64,000 nt of DNA from DATFVA01 sp963774455 (GTDB taxonomy: Bacteria; Bacteroidota; Ignavibacteria; Ignavibacteriales; Ignavibacteriaceae): the NCBI GenBank assembly GCA_963774455.1, contig CAVZFD010000003.1, forward strand, positions 558,001 through 622,000, read 5' to 3'. The translations under genes and the position numbers were made by a program. Position 1 is the first letter of the stretch, and each line of letters opens with the position of its first letter. Positions 8,060 through 16,245 of this stretch are shown here, piece by piece. The notes under the pieces are model-generated. The model searched no databases. It saw only the letters and a program-made list of their open reading frames with translations, and was not told where the DNA came from.

Positions 8060-8895
8060 GATTGCATAGTGTAAAATATATTCCGGCAATGTTAATCCTT
8101 TTCAGCTCTCTGCTTCAGGGACAGCAGACGCTCAAGGAACAGTACGATTATGCTTTGAGTCAGTACAACCATGAAGATTATTTTGATGCTGTTACCGAGC
8201 TGAAAAGACTGAACTTTTTCGATAAGCAAAAAGAGTATGCCTATCATTCGAATTTTCTTATCGGAAAATCCTATAAAGCAGGGGGAATGTTTTCGGAGGC
8301 TCTTAAATATTTTACCTCTGCCGAAATGGCGGCGGTTAATGACTCAGATCTTTTTGAGACAAAGATTTATGCAGTGAGGATTAACATTTTAAGGAGGACC
8401 ATACCGGGGGCGCTCAGACTTCTTGACCAGATGGAAGAGGATGAAAGATTCAGAAACAGGAAAAAAGATATAATCTACTGGAAAGGATGGGCTTATATAT
8501 TTGGAGGCAGGTGGGACGATGCAGCGGCAGCATTCCAATCTACAGGAAATGATTCGTTAAAAATTCTTTGTGAGAACGTTTCAGCAGATCAGTATGATGT
8601 GACAATGGCAAAAGTACTTTCCTATGTTATTCCCGGGGCTGGACAGTTTTATACGGGACATTATTTCAGCGGACTTCTCTCTCTCGGCTGGAATGTTCTT
8701 TGGGGTTATCTAACTGTAAAGGCATTTATCGATGAAAGAATTTTTGACGGGATTGTAGTTGGTAATTTCCTTTGGTTAAGATTCTATACGGGAAATACTC
8801 AGAATGCCGGAAAATTCGCCGAAGCCGAAAATATAAGGATTGAAAACAATGCCTTGCACTACCTTCAGTATGAATACCCGGGTCTAAAACCCTGA
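8056..8895 (+). CDS. TPR-like protein with C-terminal DUF5683-like membrane domain (paralogue)
   Basis: 279 residues with signal peptide (about 1-22), TPR-like helices (residues 25-170; LKEQYDYALSQYNHEDYFDAV, FLIGKSYKAGGMFSEALKYF) and a C-terminal membrane part starting LSYVIPGAGQFYTGHYFSGLL. It matches the preceding protein in architecture and in the PGxGxxYTxxxxxGL motif, so the pair is probably an old tandem duplication. It is the last gene of the YidD-like operon. Role unknown; proximity suggests the three act together in the envelope. Confidence 0.7.
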   Translation: MRLHSVKYIPAMLILFSSLLQGQQTLKEQYDYALSQYNHEDYFDAVTELKRLNFFDKQKEYAYHSNFLIGKSYKAGGMFSEALKYFTSAEMAAVNDSDLFETKIYAVRINILRRTIPGALRLLDQMEEDERFRNRKKDIIYWKGWAYIFGGRWDDAAAAFQSTGNDSLKILCENVSADQYDVTMAKVLSYVIPGAGQFYTGHYFSGLLSLGWNVLWGYLTVKAFIDERIFDGIVVGNFLWLRFYTGNTQNAGKFAEAENIRIENNALHYLQYEYPGLKP

Positions 8896-9175
8896 CCATC
8901 TTATATTATGTTCCTCAGTGACGGGGTTTAAATCCAGTTTTAGTAATGGGGATTTAAGTTTATGTACGAGTTACCCAGTTTTCTTTCAGATTATACAGTT
9001 TACCAGCCCCGGGAAATTTTAGTTTTCACTCAGAACAAGCATGGATTAAAATCCTGGATTAAAAGCTGTCACAGGAACCTCTTTGAAACAACGCTCCCAG
9101 TAGTTGAGTTTTATTAATCGGGCAGGGCATGCGGAATTTTGAGGATTCAAGGTTTCAAAAAGATAGTTTCGAGTC

Positions 9176-9189
9176 TGACATTTTTGTCA
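9176..9189. promoter_or_regulatory. Palindromic motif TGACA-N4-TGTCA (site 1)
   Basis: TGACATTTTTGTCA is an inverted repeat, flanked by AGTC on the left and CACT on the right. A near copy with the same flanks lies 148 bp downstream. The pair precedes the lemA-TPM operon and looks like a repressor or activator site; the binding protein is unknown. Confidence 0.4.
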
Positions 9190-9323
9190 CACTGTAAAAT
9201 TTTTCATCATTGAAAAAAAGTATATTTTTGAGCCATTTCTGTGTCTCATTTTGATTTCACTGGGCCTATGCTAGGCTCATGCAAGGCTGGTGCTGAACGG
9301 ATATATACCTGACTTAAGAAGTC

Positions 9324-9336
9324 TGACATTTTGTCA
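9324..9336. promoter_or_regulatory. Palindromic motif TGACA-N3-TGTCA (site 2)
   Basis: TGACATTTTGTCA, second copy of the motif, 182 bp upstream of the lemA start. It shares the AGTCTGACATTTT core with site 1. Confidence 0.4.
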
Positions 9337-9517
9337 TACTCCTGAAGTCACCTTCCTTATACTTACAAACCCTTTCCCGGTGAAAGATATTATAAAAAAT
9401 CCTGTCAATAACATGAGAAATGCATTGGATATTGAGTCAAATTCATTTTAAATTGAATATGTGATTTAATCACTTGGGGAGAGATTCCCCGTAATATTCA
9501 ACCTTATGGAGGCCTTA

Positions 9518-10123
9518 ATGAAAAGAGGTATGGTAATCGGCTGCGCAGTCGGTGGATTTATCCTCGTTATAATCGCTATCATGGTGATATGGGGGATAAG
9601 TGCATACAACAACCTGGTGACCCTAAATGAATCAGTTAATCAAAGCTGGAGCCAGGTAGAAAACCAGTATCAGCGCAGGGCAGACTTAATACCGAATCTT
9701 GTTAATACCGTAAAGGGTTATGCGAATTTTGAAAGGGGAGTACTAACTGACGTAACGGAAGCCAGGGCAAAGGTAAGCCAGATGAATGTCACTCCAGAAG
9801 TTCTGAATGATCCCCAGGCATTCCAGAGGTTCCAGTCAGCGCAGGGCGAATTATCGGGAGCTTTATCGCGACTGCTGGTTACTGTTGAAAACTATCCTGA
9901 ACTGAAAGCGAATGAGAACTTTCTACAGCTTCAGGCTCAGCTTGAAGGTACCGAGAACAGAATTTCTGTTGAAAGACGTAGATTTAACGATACAGTTCAG
10001 AATTACAACACCACGATAAAAAGATTTCCTAATACCATATTTGCCGGGGTATTCGGATTCCAGCAGAAACAATATTTCCAGTCAACTCCCGGAGCCGAGA
10101 CGCCTCCTAAAGTAGAGTTTTGA
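9518..10123 (+). CDS. lemA: LemA family protein
   Basis: 201 residues. The ATG at 9518 is preferred over the in-frame ATG at 9506 because GGAGG (9508-9512) sits 5 bases before it. A single N-terminal membrane anchor (about residues 5-27) is followed by the LemA helical bundle: YNNLVTLNESVNQSWSQVENQYQRRADLIPNLVNTVKGYA, later ENFLQLQAQLEGTENRISVERRRFNDTVQNYNT and FPNTIFAGVFGF. LemA proteins are envelope proteins of unclear function, often encoded beside TPM-domain proteins as here. The stop overlaps the next start by one base (TGATG). Confidence 0.92.
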   Translation: MKRGMVIGCAVGGFILVIIAIMVIWGISAYNNLVTLNESVNQSWSQVENQYQRRADLIPNLVNTVKGYANFERGVLTDVTEARAKVSQMNVTPEVLNDPQAFQRFQSAQGELSGALSRLLVTVENYPELKANENFLQLQAQLEGTENRISVERRRFNDTVQNYNTTIKRFPNTIFAGVFGFQQKQYFQSTPGAETPPKVEF

Positions 10124-10848
10124 TGAAAAGAATATTTCTCTTTCTGCTTTTTATTTCAGCGGCTTACTCTCAGCCTGAAGTTCCGCAGTTGAAATACTGG
10201 GCGAATGATTTTACAAATACGCTGGGACAGGATCAGCTCAACTCATTAAATAGCGGACTTAAAACATTTGAGGATACTACAAGCAACCAGGTTGTTTTTT
10301 TAATGATAGCCACGCTGGATAATTATCCACTTGAATATTACACAATGGATGTGGCTAAGAAAAATAACATAGGCACAAAGGAACACGATAACGGAGTTTT
10401 GTTCCTTGTGGTAAAAGAAGACAAAAAGATGAGGATAGAAGTCGGTTACGGACTCGAAGGCGTATTACCCGATGCACTTGCAAGCTCCATCATACGTAAT
10501 GTGGTTAAACCATACTTCAGAAATGATCAATATTACCAGGGTGCACAGGCAGGATTAGCAGCAATAATCTCTGCGATTAAAGGCGAATATACCGCGGACC
10601 GCAAGCCGGATACTGAGAAAAGAAAAACCCCGATAGGTACAATACTTATGATTATCTTCTTCATTATAATATTCTTTTTAAGAGGTGGGAGAAGAGGTTT
10701 AGGAAGCTTTATATTGCTCGGCGGACTTGGCGGATTCAGCGGCGGCTCGGGCGGTTCCCGGGGAGGATCATTTGGCGGCGGATCTTTCGGAGGTTTTAGC
10801 GGGGGCGGAGGTTCATTCGGCGGAGGCGGAGCCAGCGGAGGCTGGTAA
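10123..10848 (+). CDS. TPM-domain (YgcG-type) membrane protein
   Basis: 241 residues from the ATG at 10123. Signal peptide MKRIFLFLLFISAAYSQ, then the TPM phosphatase-like domain (about 25-165; VFLMIATLDNYPLEYYTMDVAKKNNIG, GVLFLVVKEDKKMRIEVGYGLEG, KPYFRNDQYYQGAQAGLAAI). A transmembrane helix lies at about 175-190, followed by a Gly/Ser-rich tail (GGSFGGFSGGGG) ending in GGW. LemA plus TPM pairs are widespread and tied to envelope stress or photosystem repair in other groups; here the role is inferred only from the pairing. Confidence 0.9.
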   Translation: MKRIFLFLLFISAAYSQPEVPQLKYWANDFTNTLGQDQLNSLNSGLKTFEDTTSNQVVFLMIATLDNYPLEYYTMDVAKKNNIGTKEHDNGVLFLVVKEDKKMRIEVGYGLEGVLPDALASSIIRNVVKPYFRNDQYYQGAQAGLAAIISAIKGEYTADRKPDTEKRKTPIGTILMIIFFIIIFFLRGGRRGLGSFILLGGLGGFSGGSGGSRGGSFGGGSFGGFSGGGGSFGGGGASGGW

Positions 10849-10994
10849 AATCTGTTCCAGTAAAATGAATTTCATTGACGTTTGTATACTCTTTTAGTAA
10901 GATTGTTAAAGGTTTTTTGAATTTAATTCAAAAATTTTTGTCTTAATTCATCCCATGGAAATCCAAATTTAGTTTTTTAACAGGAGAAATTATT

Positions 10995-11327
10995 ATGGCA
11001 ATAATGATAACCGAGGAATGCATCAACTGCGGAGCTTGTGAGCCTGAATGTCCCAACACAGCCATTTATGAAGGTGCTGCTCAATGGGAGCTTGCCGGCA
11101 AGAACTATGGTGACAGTGATGCAGCTCCAAGCGGTGCTGGGGGATTTTACTCAAATGATTTCTTCTACATTGTGCCTGACAAATGTACAGAATGTAAAGG
11201 TTTCCATGATGAACCCCAGTGCGCTGCTGTTTGTCCTGTTGACTGCTGCATCCCCGATCCCAATCATGTTGAGGATGAAGAAACCCTTCTCAATAAAAAA
11301 GAATACCTTGATAAGCTGGGACGCTGA
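10995..11327 (+). CDS. Dicluster 4Fe-4S ferredoxin
   Basis: 110 residues with AGGAG upstream. First cluster motif CINCGACEPECP (Cx2Cx2Cx3C); second CTECKGFHDEPQCAAVCP with the long Cx2Cx8Cx3C spacing of Allochromatium-type ferredoxins, which carry very low-potential clusters. A 20-residue C-terminal extension after CCIPDPNH is absent from the second copy at 11760. This is a soluble electron carrier; partners could be pyruvate:ferredoxin oxidoreductase or similar, but none is encoded nearby. Confidence 0.92.
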   Translation: MAIMITEECINCGACEPECPNTAIYEGAAQWELAGKNYGDSDAAPSGAGGFYSNDFFYIVPDKCTECKGFHDEPQCAAVCPVDCCIPDPNHVEDEETLLNKKEYLDKLGR

Positions 11328-11759
11328 CCCCCAAGGATTCAGAATTATTACTGTATCATATATGGATACAAAACCTTTCAAGCATATATTATTTGGTAAT
11401 CTGACTTTTAATTTCGGATTGGCCAGGAACGGCTAATGCAACAATGGGATCAGGCTTGTCGAGGCTTTCGCCGTATTTTATTACGATAAAATTGATTTTC
11501 TAATTTAATTTAGGGGTTCTTTTTCAGTATCCATTATCACAAATTCTCACCAATTCCGAGAAATGACCATCTTTCATTCTCTTTTCTGAAAATGAGAAAT
11601 CTTCATCTAAAATGATAATGCGTCCTTTTTAAGTTATTTCTTCGAATAATATACCCAATAATCCTGACGAGACCAGATATTCCAGTGGCATACTTTTGGT
11701 TTATCTATGGTCAGCATAAGAGAATGTAATTCAGTAAAAAGAGACAAAAGGAGAAAGTA
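11328..11759. other. Spacer between the two ferredoxin genes
   Basis: 432 bp with no supported gene, AT-rich, no clear hairpin. Frames crossing it are shadows of the ferredoxin genes. The second ferredoxin has its own ribosome site (AAAGGAG before 11760), so a separate promoter here is likely. Confidence 0.5.
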
Positions 11760-12029
11760 ATGGCATACAGGATTAATGAAGAATGTATCAACTGCGGAGC
11801 TTGTGAGCCCGAATGCCCGAATAATGCCATATATGAAGGCGGACACGAATGGGAATTGGACGGTAATACTTATGGAGAAGGCGCTGCTGCACCATCAGGT
11901 AAATCAGACTTCTATTCAAATGAATATTTCTATATAGTTCCTGATAAATGTACTGAATGCGAAGGTTTCCATGACGAACCTCAGTGTGTTTCAGTGTGCC
12001 CTGTAGACAGTGTATTGAAGATTGAATAA
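11760..12029 (+). CDS. Dicluster 4Fe-4S ferredoxin (second copy)
   Basis: 89 residues, closely similar to the ferredoxin at 10995: CINCGACEPECPNNAIYEGG, then YIVPDKCTECEGFHDEPQC and CVSVCPVDS, with the same eight-residue insertion between cluster Cys. The loop between the clusters carries an Ala/Gly/Ser-rich stretch (GEGAAAPSGKSDF), as in the first copy. The shared sequence and arrangement indicate tandem duplication. Two isoforms may be used under different conditions. Confidence 0.92.
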   Translation: MAYRINEECINCGACEPECPNNAIYEGGHEWELDGNTYGEGAAAPSGKSDFYSNEYFYIVPDKCTECEGFHDEPQCVSVCPVDSVLKIE

Positions 12030-12045
12030 TAATTAGTTCTTAAAA

Positions 12046-12226
12046 ATTTTGCTGCAGGGGAGTAGCGGAAAAACGTTGGGGATGTGGCCAGGGGAGACTG
12101 GAAACACAACGGGACCCAGGGGAGTTTTGCGGCCAGGGGAGAACTGGAAAAAAACTCATCTTTGGGGAATTGTTCAGGGGAGTTTTGCTGTGGGGGTTGC
12201 ACCAGGTAAAAAAGATATATGCGGGG
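12046..12226 (+). repeat. G-rich array with five CAGGGGAG copies
   Basis: Nine runs of four or more G occur in about 180 bp. CAGGGGAG is found at 12055, 12089, 12117, 12134 and 12175. Two units share GGCCAGGGGAGA(A)CTGGAAA and can fold as small hairpins, CCAG stem with GGGAGA(A) loop closed by CTGG (12088-12101 and 12133-12147). TTTTGC(T/G)G recurs between units. The frames across it are not protein-like. It ends just before a strong terminator, so it is probably transcribed, either as the ferredoxin 3' UTR or as its own small RNA. Confidence 0.6.
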
Positions 12227-12230
12227 ACAG

Positions 12231-12257
12231 AAAAGGACACCTTAATGGTGTCCTTTT
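12231..12257 (+). terminator. Rho-independent terminator
   Basis: Perfect 11-bp stem, AAAAGGACACC and GGTGTCCTTTT, with loop TTAAT, followed by TTCTGTTT. It ends the ferredoxin/G-rich transcript; its symmetry would also allow termination in reverse. Confidence 0.85.
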
Positions 12258-12371
12258 TCTGTTTAAATAAGACTGCTTTTCTCATCTTATGCCAGGTACA
12301 ATTCCTTTCACCTTTAGCAAATCTTCTTTAAGTTTAAAATCTTTAAGAACAAATAAATATTACAGGATATT

Positions 12372-13217
12372 ATGAAAATCGGAAAATATTCGGTCCATAT
12401 AATTGACTCAGGCTTCCTCAGACTTGACGGCGGGGCGATGTTCGGCATTGTTCCGAAATCTTTGTGGGAAAAGACCAACCCTGCAGATGATATGAACAGA
12501 ATAAAACTTGCAACCAGGAATCTTCTTCTTATATCTGATTCTAAGAAAATCCTCATTGATACGGGGATGGGAAACAAATGGGACGATAAGAATAAGAAAA
12601 TTTATGCTATAGAACAGGAATCATCTTCACTAAGCAGCTCTCTTGAAGGGTTGAATCTTAAACCGGAAGATATAACTGATGTCATCCTTACTCATCTTCA
12701 TTTTGACCACACAGGCGGTTCAACGATTAACAATAACGGCAGACTGGAACCTGCGTTTCCTAATGCTACTTATTACGTTCAGAAAGAGAATTACCAATGG
12801 GCGCTGAATCCATCAGAACGCGATAAAGGCAGCTACATAAAGAATAATTTTGTTCCTTTAAAGGAAGCAGGGGTCCTAATGCAGATTGAGGGTGAGAAGC
12901 AGTTCGATGACGAGATAGACTTTATTATAGTTAACGGACATACATTCGGACAGCAGCTCCTGAAGTTATCTGATTCATCAAATACTTTCCTTTACTGCTG
13001 CGATCTTTTCCCTACAGCAGCACATCTTCCTTTACCATATGTAATGGGGTATGATCTGCAGCCTCTGGTAACTGTAGAAGAAAAGAGGAGAATCCTAAAG
13101 CAGGCCCTGGCTGAAGAATGGAAATTGTTTTTTGAACATGATCCTGACACGGCTTACGCAACGCTGACCGACACTGAAAAAGGAATCCGAATAAAAGAAA
13201 AGTTTAATAAACTCTGA
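12372..13217 (+). CDS. MBL-fold metallo-hydrolase
   Basis: 281 residues of the metallo-beta-lactamase fold. The zinc motif is HLHFDHTGG (about residue 112), with later ligands in NGHTFGQQ and CCDLFPTAAH, and FEHDPDT near the end. The overall layout (VLIDTGMGNKW, then HxHxDH) resembles quorum-quenching lactonase-like or uncharacterised MBL hydrolases. No signal peptide, so it is cytoplasmic. The next gene, a Rieske protein, starts at the stop (TGATG), implying coupled expression. Substrate cannot be inferred. Confidence 0.88.
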   Translation: MKIGKYSVHIIDSGFLRLDGGAMFGIVPKSLWEKTNPADDMNRIKLATRNLLLISDSKKILIDTGMGNKWDDKNKKIYAIEQESSSLSSSLEGLNLKPEDITDVILTHLHFDHTGGSTINNNGRLEPAFPNATYYVQKENYQWALNPSERDKGSYIKNNFVPLKEAGVLMQIEGEKQFDDEIDFIIVNGHTFGQQLLKLSDSSNTFLYCCDLFPTAAHLPLPYVMGYDLQPLVTVEEKRRILKQALAEEWKLFFEHDPDTAYATLTDTEKGIRIKEKFNKL

Positions 13218-13543
13218 TGAAAGAATTCTTTAAAGTCTGTTGCGTAGATGATCTTGTAAATAATTCCGGTAAAAGGTTCATTGTAGATGATGTAGATATC
13301 GCATTGTTCAAAGTTGATAATAAAATATTCGCCTTAAGCAACGTCTGTCCCCACCAGCACTCTCCTTTAATCTATGACGGATTCCTTGAGGATGGATGCG
13401 TTGTTTGTCCCGCCCACGGCTGGATGTTCAGCCTTGAAACGGGAAAAACACCAACAGGACAGCGAGGCTTGAGTTCTTTCGAGGTTCAGGTTAAGGATAA
13501 TGATGTTTATGTGAAGGTGTTTAAGAAGGTACTTAATTGGTGA
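13217..13543 (+). CDS. Rieske [2Fe-2S] protein (NirD/biphenyl-ferredoxin type)
   Basis: 108 residues with the Rieske ligands CPHQHSPL and CPAHGWMFSL (C-x-H ... C-x2-H pattern). Length and lack of membrane helix fit a soluble Rieske ferredoxin or small NirD-like subunit rather than the bc1 Rieske. It overlaps the upstream MBL gene by one base. No oxygenase or nitrite reductase is nearby, so its partner is unknown. Confidence 0.9.
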   Translation: MKEFFKVCCVDDLVNNSGKRFIVDDVDIALFKVDNKIFALSNVCPHQHSPLIYDGFLEDGCVVCPAHGWMFSLETGKTPTGQRGLSSFEVQVKDNDVYVKVFKKVLNW

Positions 13544-13745
13544 AGACTAGAAAAAAGTTAAAGGAATAGAGTGATATTTGAAATTCAGATCAGTGTGAAT
13601 TAGAATGAATATTTCTAATCCATGTATCAGTACCGGAACTAAGACTGGTGAGATTCAGATAGGTTATAGGTTAACACTGAGATTAATATGAAGCACACTT
13701 AACCCATAAATCGGTACCTGACCTCAGTCTCATAAAATTAAGAGA

Positions 13746-14726
13746 ATGAAGATTACCAACGACATAGTCGAAGAAAAAGCAAAAGCCCTGGGATTCGACC
13801 TGGTAGGATTTGCTAAAGCAGAGATTCTTGATGAGGAAGCTTCCCGTCTTGATGAATGGCTCAAAAGAGGCCGCCAGGCCGGAATGAAGTATATGGAAAA
13901 GAATAGCGACAAGAGAAGGGACATACACAAAGTATTTCCCGAGGCAAAATGCGTAATATCTCTAGCTCTTAATTATTTTACTCCTGCCCGGCATTGCGGT
14001 GATGAAGGAAAAGATAAGCCGTCAGGCACGGCCTCTCTGCCGTTAAATAAGAGCAACACCCCCGCAGGTAAGATCTCACGTTATGCATGGGGGAAAGATT
14101 ACCACCTTATAATCTGGGAAAAGCTTGGTATCCTTGAAAAGCAGTTAAGCAGCATTGATCCTGAGTTTAAATCACTTTCCTACGTTGATACTGGTCCGGT
14201 TATGGATAAAGCATGGGCGGTAAGAGCAGGACTAGGCTGGCAGGGTAAACATACAAACATAATCAATCCAAAGATCGGCAGCTGGTTTTTTATAGCCACA
14301 ATTTTTACAAACTATGATTTCGGATGTTCAGAACTCATCTCAGATCACTGCGGCTCATGCACTGCCTGTATTGATGCCTGCCCAACAAATGCAATTGTCG
14401 ATGAATACATTGTTGATTCCAATAAATGCATCTCGTATCTAACAATAGAAAATAAAGGTGATATTCCTGAAGGATTTAAAGGAAAATTTGAAAACTGGAT
14501 ATTCGGTTGTGATATCTGCCAGGATGTTTGTCCCTGGAATATTAAATTCAGTGTAATTTGCGATATTGAAGAATTCAGTCCTGCAGAAGTTATGACTGAA
14601 ATTCCATTGAATATTGTAGATAAGATGGATGAAAAAGCTTTCAAGGAAAAATACAGGGAGAGTCCCATAAAACGGGCAAAACTAAAGGGATTAAAGAGAA
14701 ATGCAATTTTTCTTATACATGATTAA
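13746..14726 (+). CDS. queG: Epoxyqueuosine reductase
   Basis: 326 residues. QueG reduces epoxyqueuosine at position 34 of tRNA to queuosine, using a cobalamin and two 4Fe-4S clusters. The family features are present: KAKALGFDLVGFAKAEI at the N-terminus, GRQAGMKYME, YVDTGPVMDKAWAVRAGLGWQGKHTN (catalytic Asp region), then CGSCTACIDACPTNAI and GCDICQDVCPWN cluster motifs. It stands alone between a Rieske gene and trxB. The C-terminal HEAT-like extension of longer versions is absent. Confidence 0.95.
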   Translation: MKITNDIVEEKAKALGFDLVGFAKAEILDEEASRLDEWLKRGRQAGMKYMEKNSDKRRDIHKVFPEAKCVISLALNYFTPARHCGDEGKDKPSGTASLPLNKSNTPAGKISRYAWGKDYHLIIWEKLGILEKQLSSIDPEFKSLSYVDTGPVMDKAWAVRAGLGWQGKHTNIINPKIGSWFFIATIFTNYDFGCSELISDHCGSCTACIDACPTNAIVDEYIVDSNKCISYLTIENKGDIPEGFKGKFENWIFGCDICQDVCPWNIKFSVICDIEEFSPAEVMTEIPLNIVDKMDEKAFKEKYRESPIKRAKLKGLKRNAIFLIHD

Positions 14727-14843
14727 AATCCTTAAATCTCAAATTAGTAATTTGTAAATTTGAAAGTCAGAAAAGTGCGGAAACTTTTCGATCATAAAGT
14801 AATCTAATATATACTTCTTATTTATTGATATTATGGAGCTAAA

Positions 14844-15839
14844 ATGTCCGATTTAGAAAAAAATGAAAACCATCATAAAATTATTATTATAGGTTCCGGT
14901 CCTGCCGGTTTCACCGCCGCATTATATAACGCTAGGGCTGATTTGAACCCTGTGATCTTTGAAGGGATGCAGCCAGGTGGCCAGCTTACGATCACAACCG
15001 AAGTTGAAAATTATCCTGGTTTTGAGAAAGGTATTATGGGACCCGAGCTTATGGATGTTATGCGCAACCAGGCTCACCGTTTCGGAGCCAAATCATTCTA
15101 TAAAGAGATTACCGAAGTTGATTTTTCCAGGAGACCGTTTGTCCTTAAATCATACGATGAAGTATATACCGCAGATGCTGTTATAGTTGCTACGGGAGCT
15201 TCCGCGAAACTGTTGGGAATTGAAAGTGAAAAAACCTATATGGGTTACGGTGTATCGGCCTGCGCAACCTGCGACGGATTCTTCTTCAAGGATTTGAAGG
15301 TTCTGGTTGTAGGCGGTGGCGACACAGCCATGGAAGAGGCGAATTTCCTTACCAAATTTGCTTCGGAAGTGACAATAATTCACAGAAGAGGAGAATTCCG
15401 TGCATCCAAGATCATGATCGACAGGACTATGAAGAACCCGAAAATCAAGTTACTAACCAATAAAGTTGTTAAGGAAGTAATAGGTAAGCGGGATGGAAAT
15501 AAAAAGGTGATGACCGGTGTGATTCTTGAAGATACAAAAGATCTTTCAACTATGGAAGTTGCTGCTGATGGATTGTTTATAGGAATAGGTCATAAACCTA
15601 ACACGGAACTTTTCAAAGGTATTCTCGATATGGATGAAACAGGCTACCTAAAAGTACAGGAAGGTTCAACGTATACAAATATCCCCGGTGTATTCGCGGC
15701 AGGAGATGTAGCAGATAAAACTTACAGACAGGCAATAACTGCTGCAGGTTCAGGCTGTATGGCCGCCCTGGATGCAGAACGCTGGCTGGAAACCCAGGAA
15801 GTAGAAGTAGCCGAAACTTCTCACGCAGGGAAATCTTAA
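14844..15839 (+). CDS. trxB: Thioredoxin-disulfide reductase
   Basis: 331 residues. FAD-binding GSGPAGFTAALYNARA, redox-active CATC within GVSACATCDGFFFKD, NADPH-binding VGGGDTAMEEANFL plus HRRGEFRASK, and the FAD-binding end GVFAAGDVADKTYRQ. It reduces thioredoxin with NADPH. GGAG is 8 bases before the ATG. About 15 residues after the canonical end (ETQEVEVAETSHAGKS) are a non-conserved tail. It is monocistronic, closed by a terminator at 15923. Confidence 0.96.
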   Translation: MSDLEKNENHHKIIIIGSGPAGFTAALYNARADLNPVIFEGMQPGGQLTITTEVENYPGFEKGIMGPELMDVMRNQAHRFGAKSFYKEITEVDFSRRPFVLKSYDEVYTADAVIVATGASAKLLGIESEKTYMGYGVSACATCDGFFFKDLKVLVVGGGDTAMEEANFLTKFASEVTIIHRRGEFRASKIMIDRTMKNPKIKLLTNKVVKEVIGKRDGNKKVMTGVILEDTKDLSTMEVAADGLFIGIGHKPNTELFKGILDMDETGYLKVQEGSTYTNIPGVFAAGDVADKTYRQAITAAGSGCMAALDAERWLETQEVEVAETSHAGKS

Positions 15840-15922
15840 ATTGAGAGAAGATGAGGCTGTAGAAAACTTCACCTGTTAAAAAACCGGAGTTAAATGTTGC
15901 AGTTTGTATGAGATCAGGTTGC

Positions 15923-15950
15923 AAACCCCGGGCCGGGATGTCCGGGGTTT
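15923..15950 (+). terminator. Rho-independent terminator after trxB
   Basis: Stem AAACCCCGG (15923-15931) / CCGGGGTTT (15942-15950) with a 10-base loop, followed by ATTTTTAT. It serves trxB and may also terminate the convergent gene ending at 15967. Confidence 0.85.
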
Positions 15951-15966
15951 ATTTTTATATATCAGC

Positions 15967-16221
15967 TCATAATTTCCGGTGGTATGAAATAACCACCTTA
16001 CCATTTTCAAAGAATAAGATTCGTTTCTCTTCAGCGAACGTATAAACCCATTTTATCATTTTATCCTGGTGTTCAAGCTTCCCGGGGGTTCCCAGAAGAT
16101 CTTCCACCATCTTATAGGTGCAACCGTTCTGTATCTTTATTCCGGTGACGGGAATATGATAGTGATACAAGCCGAATGTTACCAGCATAAAGATAGTTGT
16201 CATCATAAATATTATTTTCAT
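15967..16221 (-). CDS. Small SmpA/BamE-like exported protein
   Basis: 84 residues with a hydrophobic N-terminus (about residues 3-20). The core IQNGCTYKMVEDLLGTPGKLE, then KWVYTF, follows the SmpA/OmlA pattern (G-x-T-x-x-x-V-x-x-L-L-G-x-P ... W-x-Y) seen in BamE-like envelope proteins. The lone Cys after the hydrophobic segment is not a clear lipobox. It reads in the same direction as the DUF6249 gene 24 bp upstream, suggesting an operon. Confidence 0.65.
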   Translation of the reverse strand: MKIIFMMTTIFMLVTFGLYHYHIPVTGIKIQNGCTYKMVEDLLGTPGKLEHQDKMIKWVYTFAEEKRILFFENGKVVISYHRKL

Positions 16222-16245
16222 ATATCACTGTATCCGGGAATAGGA

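Larger units (their letters stand above)
8896..9517. other. Long intergenic region upstream of lemA
   Basis: 622 bp without a supported gene. It begins with an 8-bp stem TTAAATCC (8928-8935)/GGATTTAA (8950-8957), a possible terminator for the preceding operon. It contains a doubled ggattaaaa motif at 9043 and 9056, and two TGACA-TGTCA palindromes listed separately. A 51-codon ATG ORF at 8962-9117 lacks a good ribosome site. Confidence 0.5.

Noticed and set aside
8962..9117. 51-codon ATG ORF in the region before lemA
   Set aside because: No ribosome site, no recognisable pattern, and the surrounding sequence is rich in palindromes; more likely chance.
11634..11846. 70-codon reverse ORF over the second ferredoxin start
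   Set aside because: Antisense shadow of the ferredoxin gene with no ribosome site.
12046..12226. CRISPR array at the CAGGGGAG repeats
   Set aside because: Repeats are only 8-18 bp, spacing is irregular (17 to 41 bp), and no cas gene is present.
12049..12270. 73-codon ORF across the G-rich array, and the reverse-strand ORF 12040-12285
   Set aside because: TTG start without ribosome site; the reading frames only mirror the repeated G-rich DNA and run into the terminator.
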